A stretch of DNA of 64,000 nucleotides from Rossellomorea aquimaris (GCF_035590735.1 NZ_CP141595.1:1049001-1113000); one strand, 5' to 3'; positions 43,001 to 52,023 are shown, counted from the stretch's first letter. The notes: generated from the letters alone by a model not told the origin. Translations and numbers: made by a program.

Positions 43001-43766
43001 CCATCAGGCAAATGTACTCGATGAAGGATGGCAGGTCCGCCAACCTCTGATGACGTATACAAAAGGACAAAAAATTACAGAAAACTGGTTCTCACCGGTC
43101 GTCCGACCAAGTCTGGGAGAAGGATACTGGGCTCCGAGAAGACAGGGGAATTCTCTTCAAATCAATGTCCCTGCCTGGGCTGACGGCGGGAAAGGAAACA
43201 CAGGTGGTACAGAATGGGATGTGTCTTTCCAAAACCAGACTTCTCAGTTATACAAAGGGGACACGTTACTGAAAGAAGGGAAGGGACAGGCGCTGAATGT
43301 TTGGGATATCTTACCGAAGGAACGCACCCAATACCGGTTCGTCACAGACGCCAAACGGGATGAAAACCGCTGGAATACATCCACCCGGACCCATTCGGAG
43401 TGGACATTCTGGACAGAGGAAACAGATGATTGGCAATATGACCTGCCATTCCTGACTCTGGATTACACGGTGGATACAGATGTGAATGGGGATGCATTGG
43501 CCAACCGCCCGACGAACCTTGAGTTATCCGTCGGAAAGGTGGAAAATGGAGTAGGATACGGAAATGTCGAAGGAGCAACTTTAGAAGTGTCCTTTAACGA
43601 AGGGAAGTCATGGAAAAAAGTAAAGCTGAACCAGGATGGCGATACGTTTAAAGTGACCATTCAGAATCCTAAGAACGCAACGAATGTTTCATTGAAGGCG
43701 AGTGCTTGGGATGATGAAGGAAATAAGATCACGCAAGAAATTATTAAGGCTTATGGATTGAGATAG
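40041..43766 (+). CDS. Large secreted S8 family serine protease (subtilase)
   Basis: A 1241-residue protein. A signal peptide (MKKLNVKPLLVGSIAATMISGS...) precedes a propeptide of about 200 residues. The catalytic domain has Asp246 (VAVLDTGID), His278 (NGHGTHVAS) and Ser448 (GTSMATPHVAG), with the oxyanion Asn in IAAGNRGG. Downstream are beta-sandwich segments, a PA-like insert (GKAVVVDRNAEVSVSQQA...AGAKLVIVVNNE, about 790-870) and a C-terminal Ig-like part. There is no LPXTG or SLH anchor. ATAGGAG fits ATG 40041 rather than 40035. It degrades extracellular protein; the exact substrate is unknown. Confidence 0.9.
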   Translation: MKKLNVKPLLVGSIAATMISGSMFQVDALGISSKGKELEESKVDKNEAIKGEHTITLITGDVVKVSTLQNGKQIINVEPAEKNGEGVRVMTIKEETFVFPNSAMPYMAAGKMDEDLFNITKLIEYGYDDKNQASVPVIVEYKETKAKTLSAAPAPKGSKKVRDLESINGAALSAEKKQAETFWKDVTVQSEKKETEKAPQFEYGVDKIWLDGRVEAALDQSVPQIEADSAWEQGFTGEGVKVAVLDTGIDSEHPDIAGQIDDAVSFVPGEEVKDVNGHGTHVASTVLGTGAGDGKHKGVAPDARLLVGKVLSDEGYGQDSWIIDGMEWASENAKIVNMSLGSDMPSDGTDPMAEAVNRLTDENGTLFVIAAGNRGGEGTIGSPGAADSALTVGAVDKADELAYFSSKGPRYGDMGLKPDLSAPGVGIVAARSQYSAGTGDYKSLNGTSMATPHVAGAAAILAEKHPDWDGTTLKQALMNTTKKLDGYQPFHVGTGRVDIAAALDSQVRATGSVSFGFFKWPHDQAAPGEKVVTYTNDSEEEITLELESTFTNAEGEEAPNGMLTVSDQTVTVPARGTVDVNVTLDSTLGESGSRYQGFLTAKKDGTELVRTTMAMVKEGERYPLTLNATDRDGSKGQAYVVLFSEKMEPEVVGVDGTLELRLPPGTYSAMSLMDVDVDTDHAGVALVGNPEVKLNGPKTVELDARKAKEIKVEVPKKTEANYQRMEYHQTIGDMPMTSLYLMPVWIDKLYAVPTKEVKSGYFEQLTRWRLTKPLLTINFNGRELDDIPLAGSTLLDGKYNLSTVYAGKGSTADFDRLKAKGKAVVVDRNAEVSVSQQATNAAAAGAKLVIVVNNEDKEFSQYAGTPDYTDNPLAVASISKKEGDKLVKAVRSGNVKLKVEGTVDSPYVYDLMDLHEGSIPKDLTYAPKGKDLAKIDTRYNSPVETDGGEFRYDLRPHTRGAVGFLQKVSLPSARTEYVSATEGTGWYHQANVLDEGWQVRQPLMTYTKGQKITENWFSPVVRPSLGEGYWAPRRQGNSLQINVPAWADGGKGNTGGTEWDVSFQNQTSQLYKGDTLLKEGKGQALNVWDILPKERTQYRFVTDAKRDENRWNTSTRTHSEWTFWTEETDDWQYDLPFLTLDYTVDTDVNGDALANRPTNLELSVGKVENGVGYGNVEGATLEVSFNEGKSWKKVKLNQDGDTFKVTIQNPKNATNVSLKASAWDDEGNKITQEIIKAYGLR

Positions 43767-43774
43767 TATTATAT

Positions 43775-43811
43775 GAAGAAGATGCCTCATTCATTTTAAG
43801 GCATCTTCTTC
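43775..43811. terminator. Bidirectional terminator between convergent genes
   Basis: GAAGAAGATGCCT pairs with AGGCATCTTCTTC around an 11-nt loop. It stands between the subtilase and the leftward ABC genes. Confidence 0.9.
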
Positions 43812-43841
43812 TATTCCTATTAATTATTAGAAATCGTTGAT

Positions 43842-44747
43842 TTATGCCTCCAAGAATATTTCCTCCAACGAAGGTTCTTCTACTTCAACCCGCAATACGT
43901 CCACCTTTGATTGATTTAGGGCACGGATAACCTCAGCGATCTTATTTTCCGAATTTACATTCAGGACGAAGTGAGTTTCTGTTGCTTCCAAATCAGTGCC
44001 GTTTGAACCAAGCCAATGATACAAGTTCACTTTTTCGTTTACCGGTATAGAGGAGTGTTTCACTTTTACCGTAATGGTTGATCGATAGAACGATCTTAGT
44101 TCATCGATAGTTCCAATTTTGGCAATCTGACCTTCTTTCATGATGGCCATCCGTGTACAAATCTTCTCTACCTCATCTAAATTGTGTGACGTCATAAAAA
44201 CGGTTTTTCCATTTGATTGCAATTGTTGTATCAGCTTCTGGATTACAAGCACCGATTCTGCATCTAATCCTGAAGTAGGTTCATCGAGGAAGATGAGTTC
44301 AGGATCATGAATGATAGCCAGGGCGATACCAAGTTTCTTTTTCATCCCAAATGAAAATTTGGATGTTTTTTTATGGGCATGTTTTTCAAGACCGACTGTC
44401 TTCAAGACGTCTATACACTGTGACTTCGAGACGGGCTTTCCTGATAAAGCGGACAGTATCCGCAAATGTTTGACAGGAGTCAGGGAGGAGTAAAATGTTA
44501 GATAATCAGGCATTACGCCGATTTTTTTCTTTATTTTTTCATTAGGTCCTTTCTCCCCTAGGAGATAGTACGAACCTGAGGAGGGATGAATAATTCCAGT
44601 AATTGTGTTAATGAAGGTGGACTTACCTGCACCGTTCTTTCCCAAAAAACCAAATACCTCTCCTTTTTTTACGGTGACCGTGATCCCCTTTACAACCGGG
44701 GATGTTCCATATGACTTCGTTAATTGGTGTGTTTCAATGACGTTCAT
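43842..44747 (-). CDS. ABC transporter ATP-binding protein
   Basis: A 301-residue ATPase with Walker A GKNGAGKST, Walker B LIFLDEPTSGLD and switch His in MTSHNLDEVE. The signature reads FSFGMKKKL in place of LSGGQ, a common variant in export-type ABC systems. The C-terminal 80 residues are an extra alpha/beta domain (EEPSLEEIFLEA). It directly follows its permease gene, with no spacing, in the leftward operon and is divergent from a two-component system likely to control it. Confidence 0.88.
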   Translation of the reverse strand: MNVIETHQLTKSYGTSPVVKGITVTVKKGEVFGFLGKNGAGKSTFINTITGIIHPSSGSYYLLGEKGPNEKIKKKIGVMPDYLTFYSSLTPVKHLRILSALSGKPVSKSQCIDVLKTVGLEKHAHKKTSKFSFGMKKKLGIALAIIHDPELIFLDEPTSGLDAESVLVIQKLIQQLQSNGKTVFMTSHNLDEVEKICTRMAIMKEGQIAKIGTIDELRSFYRSTITVKVKHSSIPVNEKVNLYHWLGSNGTDLEATETHFVLNVNSENKIAEVIRALNQSKVDVLRVEVEEPSLEEIFLEA

Positions 44748-45458
44748 TTAACATTCCTTCCTTCTGAACAATAAGTGTGTCAATCCAATCATCATACCCG
44801 CCAGTAACAGTATCACCAGAAATGTAAAGTCCTCCCGGTTTAAATAATAATAAGGATTCAAGTACTTCATCCAGCTGAACCAGGGGTTGGAGGTGAATAC
44901 CAGCCAAAACGATAACGCAGGAAATATCAAGCCAAGGATAACCCCAAGAAACATCGTAAATGCTGGTTTCGGTATTAGCGTAGAGACCAAAAGAGTGAAA
45001 GCGATTTGATAAGTTAGCAAGCTCATTAATTGTGAAAATATAAATAGATCAAAGCGATGAGAAAAAATCACGATCAGCACGTGTGATACCACTATACATG
45101 CAAACCAAAATGTCCAGATCCCTAAAAATTTCCCGAAAACAATCGAAGCTCGGGATGTTCTTGAAACGAGAAATCTCATCGTTCTTTCATGTGTCTCTCT
45201 GTTCATCGTATCGTGGGAGAGCCCCATGATGAATAGCTGACCAAACAATATGAGCAGTGCTAATAATCCGAAGACATGGATGTTTTCGGTTTCCTTGGGT
45301 GAAAGTTCTATATCGTTCACCAGAAGGGTGGAAAACTTCACTGAATAATAGGACGTCACCAATAGGATACCGATTATTATCAGTGACTTAACCCCTGTAA
45401 ATAATTGAAGAAATTCTTTTCTTGCTATAACGTACACTCGCTTCCCCATCCTTTTCAA
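44748..45458 (-). CDS. ABC-2 type permease
   Basis: A 236-residue membrane protein with six helices and an N-terminal ARKEFLQLF motif typical of ABC-2 permeases. SHDTMNRETHERTMRFLVSRTSRASIVFGKFLG is the characteristic loop of the NatB/YhaP-like group. Its stop abuts the ATPase start. The export substrate may be a peptide antibiotic or lipid, but this is inferred only from the neighbouring sensor kinase. Confidence 0.82.
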   Translation of the reverse strand: MKRMGKRVYVIARKEFLQLFTGVKSLIIIGILLVTSYYSVKFSTLLVNDIELSPKETENIHVFGLLALLILFGQLFIMGLSHDTMNRETHERTMRFLVSRTSRASIVFGKFLGIWTFWFACIVVSHVLIVIFSHRFDLFIFSQLMSLLTYQIAFTLLVSTLIPKPAFTMFLGVILGLIFPALSFWLVFTSNPWFSWMKYLNPYYYLNREDFTFLVILLLAGMMIGLTHLLFRRKEC

Positions 45459-45507
45459 TTGAAATCATGTGTCTTTTTTCTGTCTACCGTCATTATAACG
45501 TTCAACT

Positions 45508-45577
45508 CTTAATCTCTACGAAAATCCTCCTTAATTTTTCCTTAATTATTAAATATTGAGAATTGAGGTGTTATGAT
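45508..45577 (+). promoter_or_regulatory. Three CTTAAT boxes and -10 of the two-component operon
   Basis: CTTAAT occurs at 45508, 45530 and 45541, spaced 22 and 11 bases; the last two lie in the tandem CCTTAATTTTT/CCTTAATTATT. TATGAT at 45572-45577 is a -10 box without a good -35, which the boxes overlap. This is the pattern of an OmpR-type activator site. Confidence 0.5.
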
Positions 45578-45610
45578 ATGGGTTAGATCAGAGTGAATAG
45601 GAGAATGACC

Positions 45611-46327
45611 ATGAAAGAAGCCCGACTATTAATTGTTGATGATGAATCAGCTCTTATACATATGCTTGAAACCATTCTGAAAAGAGAGAACTTTCCTAAT
45701 ATCGATACAGCAGCAACGGCGGAGGATGCATTGAGTTTATGCAAGAAAAATAGATACGATTTAATTCTATTAGATGTAATGCTGCCGAATCGGAGTGGCT
45801 TCGACATTTGTCCACTTATTCGTGAGCACACGGATGCCGCCATCATCTTTCTTACAGCCAGATCATCGGACTTGGACAAGTTATCAGGTTTCGCCCTTGG
45901 AGCAGATGATTATATAACAAAGCCTTTTAATCCCCTGGAAGTGGTTGCTAGGGTAAAAGTCCAATTGAGAAGGCAAATTGGCACGCCGACTGTTTCAAAT
46001 CACCTAATCTATCGATGTGGACCGATTTTAATAAATACAAGTTCAGCTGAAGTAACGGTTAGTGGAAATAAAGTTGATTTACCTGCTCAGGTGTACCAGC
46101 TGCTATTATTCTTTTGTAAACATCCGAATCAATTATTCAGTAAAGGACAACTCTATGAAAATGTATGGGGAAGTGACTATTTAGGAGAAGAGAACACAGT
46201 GATGGTACATATTCGAAAGCTTCGAGAAAAAATAGAAGCCAATCCCAGTAAGCCTGATCACCTCGTTACTGTAAGAGGACTTGGGTATAAGCTTGTACCT
46301 AACGGAGTTAATAATGAACATTCATAA
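45611..46327 (+). CDS. OmpR-family response regulator
   Basis: A 238-residue protein. The receiver has VDDE, the phospho-Asp in LILLDVMLPNRSG, Thr in IIFLTAR and Lys in DDYITKPF. The C-terminal winged helix is about 140-238, ending in EENTVMVHIRKLREKIE...VRGLGYKLV. ATAGGAGA at 45597-45604 supports ATG 45611. It overlaps the kinase gene by 14 bases. It probably acts on its own promoter and the divergent ABC operon. Confidence 0.9.
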   Translation: MKEARLLIVDDESALIHMLETILKRENFPNIDTAATAEDALSLCKKNRYDLILLDVMLPNRSGFDICPLIREHTDAAIIFLTARSSDLDKLSGFALGADDYITKPFNPLEVVARVKVQLRRQIGTPTVSNHLIYRCGPILINTSSAEVTVSGNKVDLPAQVYQLLLFFCKHPNQLFSKGQLYENVWGSDYLGEENTVMVHIRKLREKIEANPSKPDHLVTVRGLGYKLVPNGVNNEHS

Positions 46328-48005
46328 ACGATTCATGTTTCACTTTTTCGGACAATTGATTCTAACAGTTCTCTTTTTAGGGTCACTTGTTTTGGCCTTA
46401 TTTGCGATCATTGGTTTTTGGGTCATGGAAGAAGAAGTGAAGGAGGATTTATCTGAAGCCGGCAGCCTCTATTTTTCCAGTAATATAAAGGTGGATCGAG
46501 GGAAAGTTCATTTTAAAGAAGAGCTAAGGACACTAGTGCGTGAGCAAAATGGCTGGCTAATCGTCTATACAGATGAAGGGGTTCCAATAGGGTCCTATTT
46601 AACTCCAAAACGTACGGAGAAAGAACTCTTAGAGGAGGGGACTGGCACAGACTATCGCTATTGGAATCTTGATCTACCGGACTCTCAAACCTATGTACTA
46701 ATATATGGTGAGAAGCACCAAAATCGAAATCTGATTCAATACGTGAAAGAAGATATGGAATGGAGTCAGGGGAGGCTTTCACTCTCAGAGAGTACAATTC
46801 AAAGAATGAAAAAAGAAAACGCTTGGGTACAGCTTCTTGATTCCAATGGAAAAGTAGTCGATGAATATGGCACGGAAAACGAACCTGAATATTATTCAGT
46901 CAGGGAACTTCTCAATTTGAAGAGTAAGGAAAATGTCTCAACCTTCATCGATGAGAAGTCAAAGCAAAAAATCCTTGTCGGTATTCGTTCGTACCAAACC
47001 TCACCCTCGCAGGAACGAAATATTTTCAAAGCCTTCACCAGTGGTGGATTCATCCTATTATTGGTCCTATTTACTCTTCTGGTATTAGCCACACTATGGC
47101 ATGCGAGAAAGTTTGGACTGCCTTTACTTACAATGATGAAATGGATCAAGAATTTGAGTGATGGCGTTTATGTGCAGCCACTTGATGACCAGGAACACCC
47201 GATTATGTTGAAGAAAAATGGCAGGCTTAAGCGAAAGTATCGACTTTATAAAGACCTTATCACCAATCTGTCTCATTTGACCGAAACACTTCATCATAAT
47301 AAGCGTCATGAGAACCAGATGATTATGACCCGTGAAGAATGGATCAGCGGGCTTTCCCATGATTTAAAAACACCACTCTCATCGATTTCGGGATATGCAC
47401 ATATGCTTGGATCAGCTGCTTACACTTGGTCAAAAGAAGAGACAATGGAGTTTGCGGGTATAATCAGTGAAAAATCAGAATTTATGAGGGAACTATTAGA
47501 TGATTTAACACTAACATATCGGCTTAAAAATCAAGCCTTGCCAATTTCCAAAGAAAGAACCGAATTGAATGAGATTGTGCGTCGAACTGTCATACAATAC
47601 ATCAATGATCAGGCAAACAGAGATAAGGAACTTTTGTTTGAACCATATGATGGATCCTTATATGCTGAAGTTGATTTAAAATGGTTTCAGCGCATTCTGG
47701 ATAATGTTTTAGCCAACGCCATTCACTATAATCCAGCAGGAACGAAGATCACTGTGTCTCTTCAGTCCATTGAACATCACCTGATTGTAATCACAATCCT
47801 GGATAATGGAAAAGGTATGGATACAGAAACACTTGATAAACTATTCCAACGCTACTACAGGGGAACAAGCACAACCAAAACGACTAGCGGATCAGGGCTG
47901 GGTATGGCCATCACCAAGCAACTTATTGAATTGCATGGGGGTTCCATCAACGTAACCAGTGCTCCTGGGAAAGGAACCAAGGTGAGGATTATCGTTCCTG
48001 TATGA
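46314..48005 (+). CDS. Sensor histidine kinase
   Basis: A 563-residue kinase. Two membrane helices (about 9-34 and 240-262) bracket a large extracytoplasmic domain of about 200 residues. The H-box is WISGLSHDLKTPLSSISGYAHML, the N-box NVLANAIHYNPAG, and the G-boxes ILDNGKGMD and TSGSGLGMAI. The large outer domain suggests direct sensing of an external ligand. Start ATG 46314 lies inside the regulator gene with CGGAG upstream. Confidence 0.9.
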   Translation: MNIHKRFMFHFFGQLILTVLFLGSLVLALFAIIGFWVMEEEVKEDLSEAGSLYFSSNIKVDRGKVHFKEELRTLVREQNGWLIVYTDEGVPIGSYLTPKRTEKELLEEGTGTDYRYWNLDLPDSQTYVLIYGEKHQNRNLIQYVKEDMEWSQGRLSLSESTIQRMKKENAWVQLLDSNGKVVDEYGTENEPEYYSVRELLNLKSKENVSTFIDEKSKQKILVGIRSYQTSPSQERNIFKAFTSGGFILLLVLFTLLVLATLWHARKFGLPLLTMMKWIKNLSDGVYVQPLDDQEHPIMLKKNGRLKRKYRLYKDLITNLSHLTETLHHNKRHENQMIMTREEWISGLSHDLKTPLSSISGYAHMLGSAAYTWSKEETMEFAGIISEKSEFMRELLDDLTLTYRLKNQALPISKERTELNEIVRRTVIQYINDQANRDKELLFEPYDGSLYAEVDLKWFQRILDNVLANAIHYNPAGTKITVSLQSIEHHLIVITILDNGKGMDTETLDKLFQRYYRGTSTTKTTSGSGLGMAITKQLIELHGGSINVTSAPGKGTKVRIIVPV

Positions 48006-48134
48006 ACTCGCGAAAATGCGGAGAAAACGAGAATCTTTCAGAACCAACTTTGAAACCTTTTACAGCATCGATTCGTAAAGTATAAGAATCGATTTTGTAA
48101 TCGGAAATCTCTCGTAAGTAGAGGAGGTGTCTCT

Positions 48135-48293
48135 TTGAAAATAACTACCTTTAGAAGCATGACAGAATCAGGTTTGAATAAAAAAGTGAATGACTTCTTG
48201 GAAGATCAAACCATTGAAATAATAGATGTTAAATTTTCAATGACGATATTTGATTACGGGGTTATGATACTGTACAAAAAGAAGGAGCTATAA
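48135..48293 (+). CDS. Cse60-like small protein
   Basis: A 52-residue protein below usual gene-calling length. GAGGAGGTG at 48121-48129 lies six bases before TTG 48135. The layout (short strand, FRSMTESGLNKKVNDFLEDQ helix, IIDVKFSMT, then VMILYKK) matches the Cse60/sporulation small-protein family, in which KIIDIKYS is the conserved core. Its stop is directly followed by the next ATG, so it is co-transcribed with the 86-residue membrane protein. Confidence 0.6.
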   Translation: MKITTFRSMTESGLNKKVNDFLEDQTIEIIDVKFSMTIFDYGVMILYKKKEL

Positions 48294-48554
48294 ATGAACA
48301 GAGAATTAGAAAGTATTTTCTTCCTGCCCATTTGGATTGGAAAATGGATTGAGAAAAGGGTTGGACAAGGAGTAAAAGGGGTCATCAGTTACGTGGTCAT
48401 CTACTTCATTGTTACAACATTCCTATTCATCATCACGAATGGGATAGAAGTATGGTTCATTGATCAAATGTTTTCCTTTTTCAATACATATCTTTTGTTA
48501 GGAATGTTATATGTGTTTTTTATTTACTGGAAGAGTTCAGAGCAGAAATCCTAA
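48294..48554 (+). CDS. Small membrane protein, 86 residues
   Basis: Two hydrophobic helices, residues about 30-50 and 60-80. GAAGGAG lies seven bases before ATG 48294, inside the end of the Cse60-like gene, so the two are coupled. The family is not recognised. Confidence 0.6.
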   Translation: MNRELESIFFLPIWIGKWIEKRVGQGVKGVISYVVIYFIVTTFLFIITNGIEVWFIDQMFSFFNTYLLLGMLYVFFIYWKSSEQKS

Positions 48555-48585
48555 CTGAAGAGTGAACTCTCTTTATCTCAATCAA

Positions 48586-48666
48586 GAGAGGGACGGACCT
48601 AACATTTTGATAAAAGAATCAAGAGGGACGGGCATTCATTTGTAAAAATGAAGGTCCGTCCCTCTA
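48586..48666. repeat. REP-like element, one half unit plus one full unit
   Basis: AGAGGGACGGACCT at about 48588 is a lone left arm. A second left arm AGAGGGACGGG at 48622 leads into CATTCATT, and the matching AATGAAGGTCCGTCCCTCT ends at 48665. The element ends six bases before the stop of the leftward DUF1836 gene. Confidence 0.8.
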
Positions 48667-48671
48667 TGATG

Positions 48672-49385
48672 TTAAGATAATGCATCCGTCACATATTTCT
48701 TCGTAGCAGCCTGATAAAATCCAGCCTGAACTGTCAGCACCGATACGATCAGGACATTCAGTACAATGCTGAGATTTTCTTCGTTGATCCCGTTAAAGGA
48801 GGATAGCATGGCCATGCATTCTTGATGAATGAATTGATCGATTAGTTCATTGACAGAGCCTGAAACGGAAGACTTCATCGTCGGGAGTGATTGATGGTGG
48901 ATCTGGTCAAAGACCGACGCATAGGCAAGGTAAAGATCTGTGGGATTGACGATGTCATCCGTGCGGTCTTCTATGTTGTTGAACACCAGGGTCAAGATCT
49001 TCCGGATGGATTCAAAATCCAAGGTAGCTTTGAGGTCTTCGACGATGAACAGCATGGCGGCTTGTTCGATGGTATATTTTTTTCCCAGCTGCGGGGAACC
49101 GATCAACCCTTTCACATCCCGCTTCACCCAGTTCTGGACAGTACTTTGGGGGAAGTTGGTGAATTCGATATGATTTCCTAAGGAGACGATCTCATTGAGT
49201 GAAAAACCGGTTTCTCCTTTTGCTGGTTTGAGGATTTTTTGAATGATGGGAGGGAGGTCGTTTTCTTTATGTAGATTTATCCACGCATCCTGAAGCACCT
49301 TGATCGGGGGCCTGCTGTTTATGCCGCTTAGTGATAGCAGCAAATCGGCCATATTTTTACGTGTCAGTATAAACGTTTTCATCAT
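48672..49385 (-). CDS. DUF1836 domain protein
   Basis: A 237-residue protein of the DUF1836 type. The segment TVQNWVKRDVKGLIGSPQLGKKYTIEQAAMLFIVEDLK resembles a MerR-like winged helix and is the conserved core of that family, which is widespread in Firmicutes and uncharacterised. The C-terminal 100 residues are helical. The Shine-Dalgarno is weak (GGGGTAA). A DNA-binding role is inferred from the helix pattern only. It is divergent from htpX. Confidence 0.7.
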   Translation of the reverse strand: MMKTFILTRKNMADLLLSLSGINSRPPIKVLQDAWINLHKENDLPPIIQKILKPAKGETGFSLNEIVSLGNHIEFTNFPQSTVQNWVKRDVKGLIGSPQLGKKYTIEQAAMLFIVEDLKATLDFESIRKILTLVFNNIEDRTDDIVNPTDLYLAYASVFDQIHHQSLPTMKSSVSGSVNELIDQFIHQECMAMLSSFNGINEENLSIVLNVLIVSVLTVQAGFYQAATKKYVTDALS

Positions 49386-49539
49386 GATTACCCCGTCTCT
49401 TTTACAATATCTTCTTCTATACTACTGGTTCGGTGGGGTCTCGTCAATTTCACCTTTTACTTGTATTTTCCCTGATAAGGACGTATAATAAATCCAGATA
49501 CAGGTTCATATGAACTTGAAATGAGAGTGAGGAGACAAG

Positions 49540-50421
49540 ATGGGGAAACGTATATTTTATTTCCTTTTAACGAACGTTTTAGTGTTACTGACGATTAGTA
49601 TTATTTTTTCCGTTACGGGAGCAGGGAATTACATCAATGCCTCAGGCGGAATTGATTTCGGCGCATTATTAGTATTCAGTGCGATCATCGGTTTTTCCGG
49701 ATCATTCATTTCATTGGCCATGTCACGTTGGATGGCGAAGAAGATGATGGGTGTACAAGTGTTGGATCCGAATGGAGCCTTGTCTTCAGAGGAACGGGCA
49801 GTTGTAGAGAAAGTCCATCGTTTATCAAGAGCGGCTGGTTTAGTGCACATGCCCGAGGTGGGAATCTACCATTCTCCTGAAGTGAATGCCTTTGCAACGG
49901 GTCCTTCTAAGAAACGCTCATTGGTTGCTGTTTCGACAGGGTTACTCCGTGAAATGGATGATGACGCGGTTGAAGGTGTCATTGCCCATGAGGTGGCCCA
50001 CGTTGCGAACGGTGATATGGTGACAATGACCTTACTGCAAGGTGTGGTCAACACCTTTGTCGTTTTCCTGGCACGAATTGCCGCATGGATTGCGTCACGA
50101 TTTGCAAGGGAAGAAATGGCACCGATCGTGCATTTCATTGCCGTGATTGTATTCCAGATCGTATTCTCAATCCTGGGAAGTTTAGTCGTTTTCGCTTATT
50201 CCCGTCACCGAGAGTTCCACGCTGACCGTGGTGGAGCGGACCTTGCCGGTAAGGATAAAATGGTCCATGCCCTGCAAATGTTAAAAGCATACTCGAGTCG
50301 AATGAAGGGTGAAGATGACACAGCCATCTCTACATTGAAAATCAATGGAAGACGAAAGTCAGCGATCTTCTCGACTCACCCTGATCTGGATGATCGGATC
50401 AGTCGATTGGAAGCGAAGTAA
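49540..50421 (+). CDS. htpX: Membrane zinc metalloprotease HtpX
   Basis: A 293-residue M48 peptidase. Membrane helices lie at about 5-25, 38-60, 160-180 and 195-215. The zinc motif HEVAHV is near residue 149 and the third ligand is Glu of [11 protein letters not shown]. The enzyme degrades misfolded membrane proteins from the cytoplasmic face, complementing FtsH. GTGAGGAG precedes ATG 49540. It ends in its own terminator. Confidence 0.92.
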   Translation: MGKRIFYFLLTNVLVLLTISIIFSVTGAGNYINASGGIDFGALLVFSAIIGFSGSFISLAMSRWMAKKMMGVQVLDPNGALSSEERAVVEKVHRLSRAAGLVHMPEVGIYHSPEVNAFATGPSKKRSLVAVSTGLLREMDDDAVEGVIAHEVAHVANGDMVTMTLLQGVVNTFVVFLARIAAWIASRFAREEMAPIVHFIAVIVFQIVFSILGSLVVFAYSRHREFHADRGGADLAGKDKMVHALQMLKAYSSRMKGEDDTAISTLKINGRRKSAIFSTHPDLDDRISRLEAK

Positions 50422-50463
50422 GTTGGACGGGGATAGTTTAGATATCCCGCTATGTTGTAAATG

Positions 50464-50508
50464 AAAAAGGTGCCTGATTCCATCAGTGGAGTCAGCGCAC
50501 CTTTTTTT
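50464..50508 (+). terminator. Intrinsic terminator after htpX
   Basis: AAAAAGGTGC with CTGA and TCAG inside pairs with GCACCTTTTT; seven T residues end the structure. Confidence 0.85.
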
Positions 50509-50681
50509 ATTGTATATGGAAAAATGGACTAAACAGCTATGGGTTGCTTAAAAATCACCCTTTAGACATGTGAATATCCACTAGTTACCTTCCATGGGCA
50601 GAAACTGTGGCTTTTTTTATCCAGCCGTGACCATTAGTACAAGCTGTGAATATTTTACTAGTAGAAGGGGTGATAGATTAA

Positions 50682-51848
50682 ATGGTAAAAGCTAGTGATT
50701 ATTTGATAGCTTTAGATGATGGTCATGGGATCGGGACAGCCGGGAAACGTACGCCCTATATCCAGTCGCTTGGCAGACAGATCCGTGAAAATGAGTTTAA
50801 TGAGAAAGTGACTTTCTTTTTGAAAGTTGAATTAGAGAGATGTGGATTCAGGACTATACTGACTGCTCCGACTGATGAGGATATACCGTTAAAGTCACGT
50901 ACAGACTTAGCTAATTCCATGAGAGCCAATGCCTTGGTTTCCAATCACTTTAATGCCTTTGATGGAAAGTTCGATGGTGCAGGAAAAGATGCTGAAGGGC
51001 ATTCCCTCCATATATATTTCAATGATGTACAGGATAGAAGGCTCGCTGAAAGCATTGCGAAGTATTTGAAACTGGGTACCAGGCAGATATATCGCGGGAT
51101 CATTGAGCAGAATCTTCATATGACAAGGGAGTTCAATGGGCCTGCGGTGCTTGTCGAGAATGGATTTATGGATAATGAGAGAGAAGCGTTGCTCATGATC
51201 AATGAGGAATTTCAAAGGGAATCGGCAAGAGAGCAGGCTCGAGGGGTATGTGATTTTTTTGGCGTTCCGTATGTGGCTGCAGGAAACGTTGTGGCAACTC
51301 CTGAAACAGATGTCAAAGATGTGTGGACAAGCAGGGATGTTATCGGAAAACGGGTGGAGAGCATATATAGAGGTGCTGAAGGACTGGACTTTTACAGTAA
51401 GCCGACTTTCCGTGATACCTACCGCGCCGGCACTTTGAAGTACGGATATGGGTTTCCGGAGATTATACGGAAGCTTAAGGTAGAAGGTGCTTATATGTAT
51501 GAGGTCAAGAACTCAAGGGGATACGTGTATTATGTAACAGCAGCCCCGAAATTTGTGAAGGTGGAAGGAAAAGGGCAATCTTCAGCGGGATCATCATCAC
51601 CGTCGCCTTCATCGGGACCGGTTGGCATCGGGGAAATCAGAATCGTGGGGGTGGCGAATGCCGCCATCATACAGGATCGCCCTGATCGGTTGACTTCAAA
51701 GGACTTGGGTACCATCGCAAAAGGCAGGACGCTTCCCGTCACAGGATCCCTTAAAGGTAAAAACAGCAGCTCGGGTTACTGGGAAGTCATCTACAATGGC
51801 AGAAGAGCTTATATAACCGGAGAATTTGGACAATACAAAGCTTATTGA
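50682..51848 (+). CDS. N-acetylmuramoyl-L-alanine amidase (Amidase_3)
   Basis: A 388-residue protein. The catalytic domain (about 5-190) has zinc ligands in LDDGHG, NEFNE and NHFNAF, and the catalytic Glu in LVENGFMDN. The C-terminal half has two SH3-like segments (about 220-290 and 310-388) separated by a Ser/Pro-rich linker. There is no signal peptide, as in phage lysins and mother-cell hydrolases such as CwlC. No phage genes surround it, so mother-cell lysis or spore maturation is the better guess. GAAGGGGTGAT precedes the ATG. Confidence 0.85.
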   Translation: MVKASDYLIALDDGHGIGTAGKRTPYIQSLGRQIRENEFNEKVTFFLKVELERCGFRTILTAPTDEDIPLKSRTDLANSMRANALVSNHFNAFDGKFDGAGKDAEGHSLHIYFNDVQDRRLAESIAKYLKLGTRQIYRGIIEQNLHMTREFNGPAVLVENGFMDNEREALLMINEEFQRESAREQARGVCDFFGVPYVAAGNVVATPETDVKDVWTSRDVIGKRVESIYRGAEGLDFYSKPTFRDTYRAGTLKYGYGFPEIIRKLKVEGAYMYEVKNSRGYVYYVTAAPKFVKVEGKGQSSAGSSSPSPSSGPVGIGEIRIVGVANAAIIQDRPDRLTSKDLGTIAKGRTLPVTGSLKGKNSSSGYWEVIYNGRRAYITGEFGQYKAY

Positions 51849-51868
51849 CATGGATGTCGGTAATAATG

Positions 51869-51910
51869 AGGTCCGTCCTTTAGAACGTTAATGCTCTAAA
51901 GGACGGACCT
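51869..51910. repeat. REP-like palindrome, opposite orientation
   Basis: AGGTCCGTCCTTTAGA pairs exactly with TCTAAAGGACGGACCT around a 10-nt loop. The REP arms (GGTCCGTCC, GGACGGACC) face inward here rather than outward. It follows the amidase stop by 20 bases. Confidence 0.8.
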
Positions 51911-52023
51911 TCATTTTCTACATGGGATGCTAGGGAGGTAGGGAGCCCATATCCCTGTTGCATTCCTCCACTTTTTTTAATAAAGTATAAAGTTAGACAG
52001 AAGTTTTCAAGGAGGACCAGAAA

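Noticed and set aside
50682..51848. Prophage lysin cassette
   Set aside because: No holin, tail or other phage genes on either side; the amidase also fits a mother-cell hydrolase.
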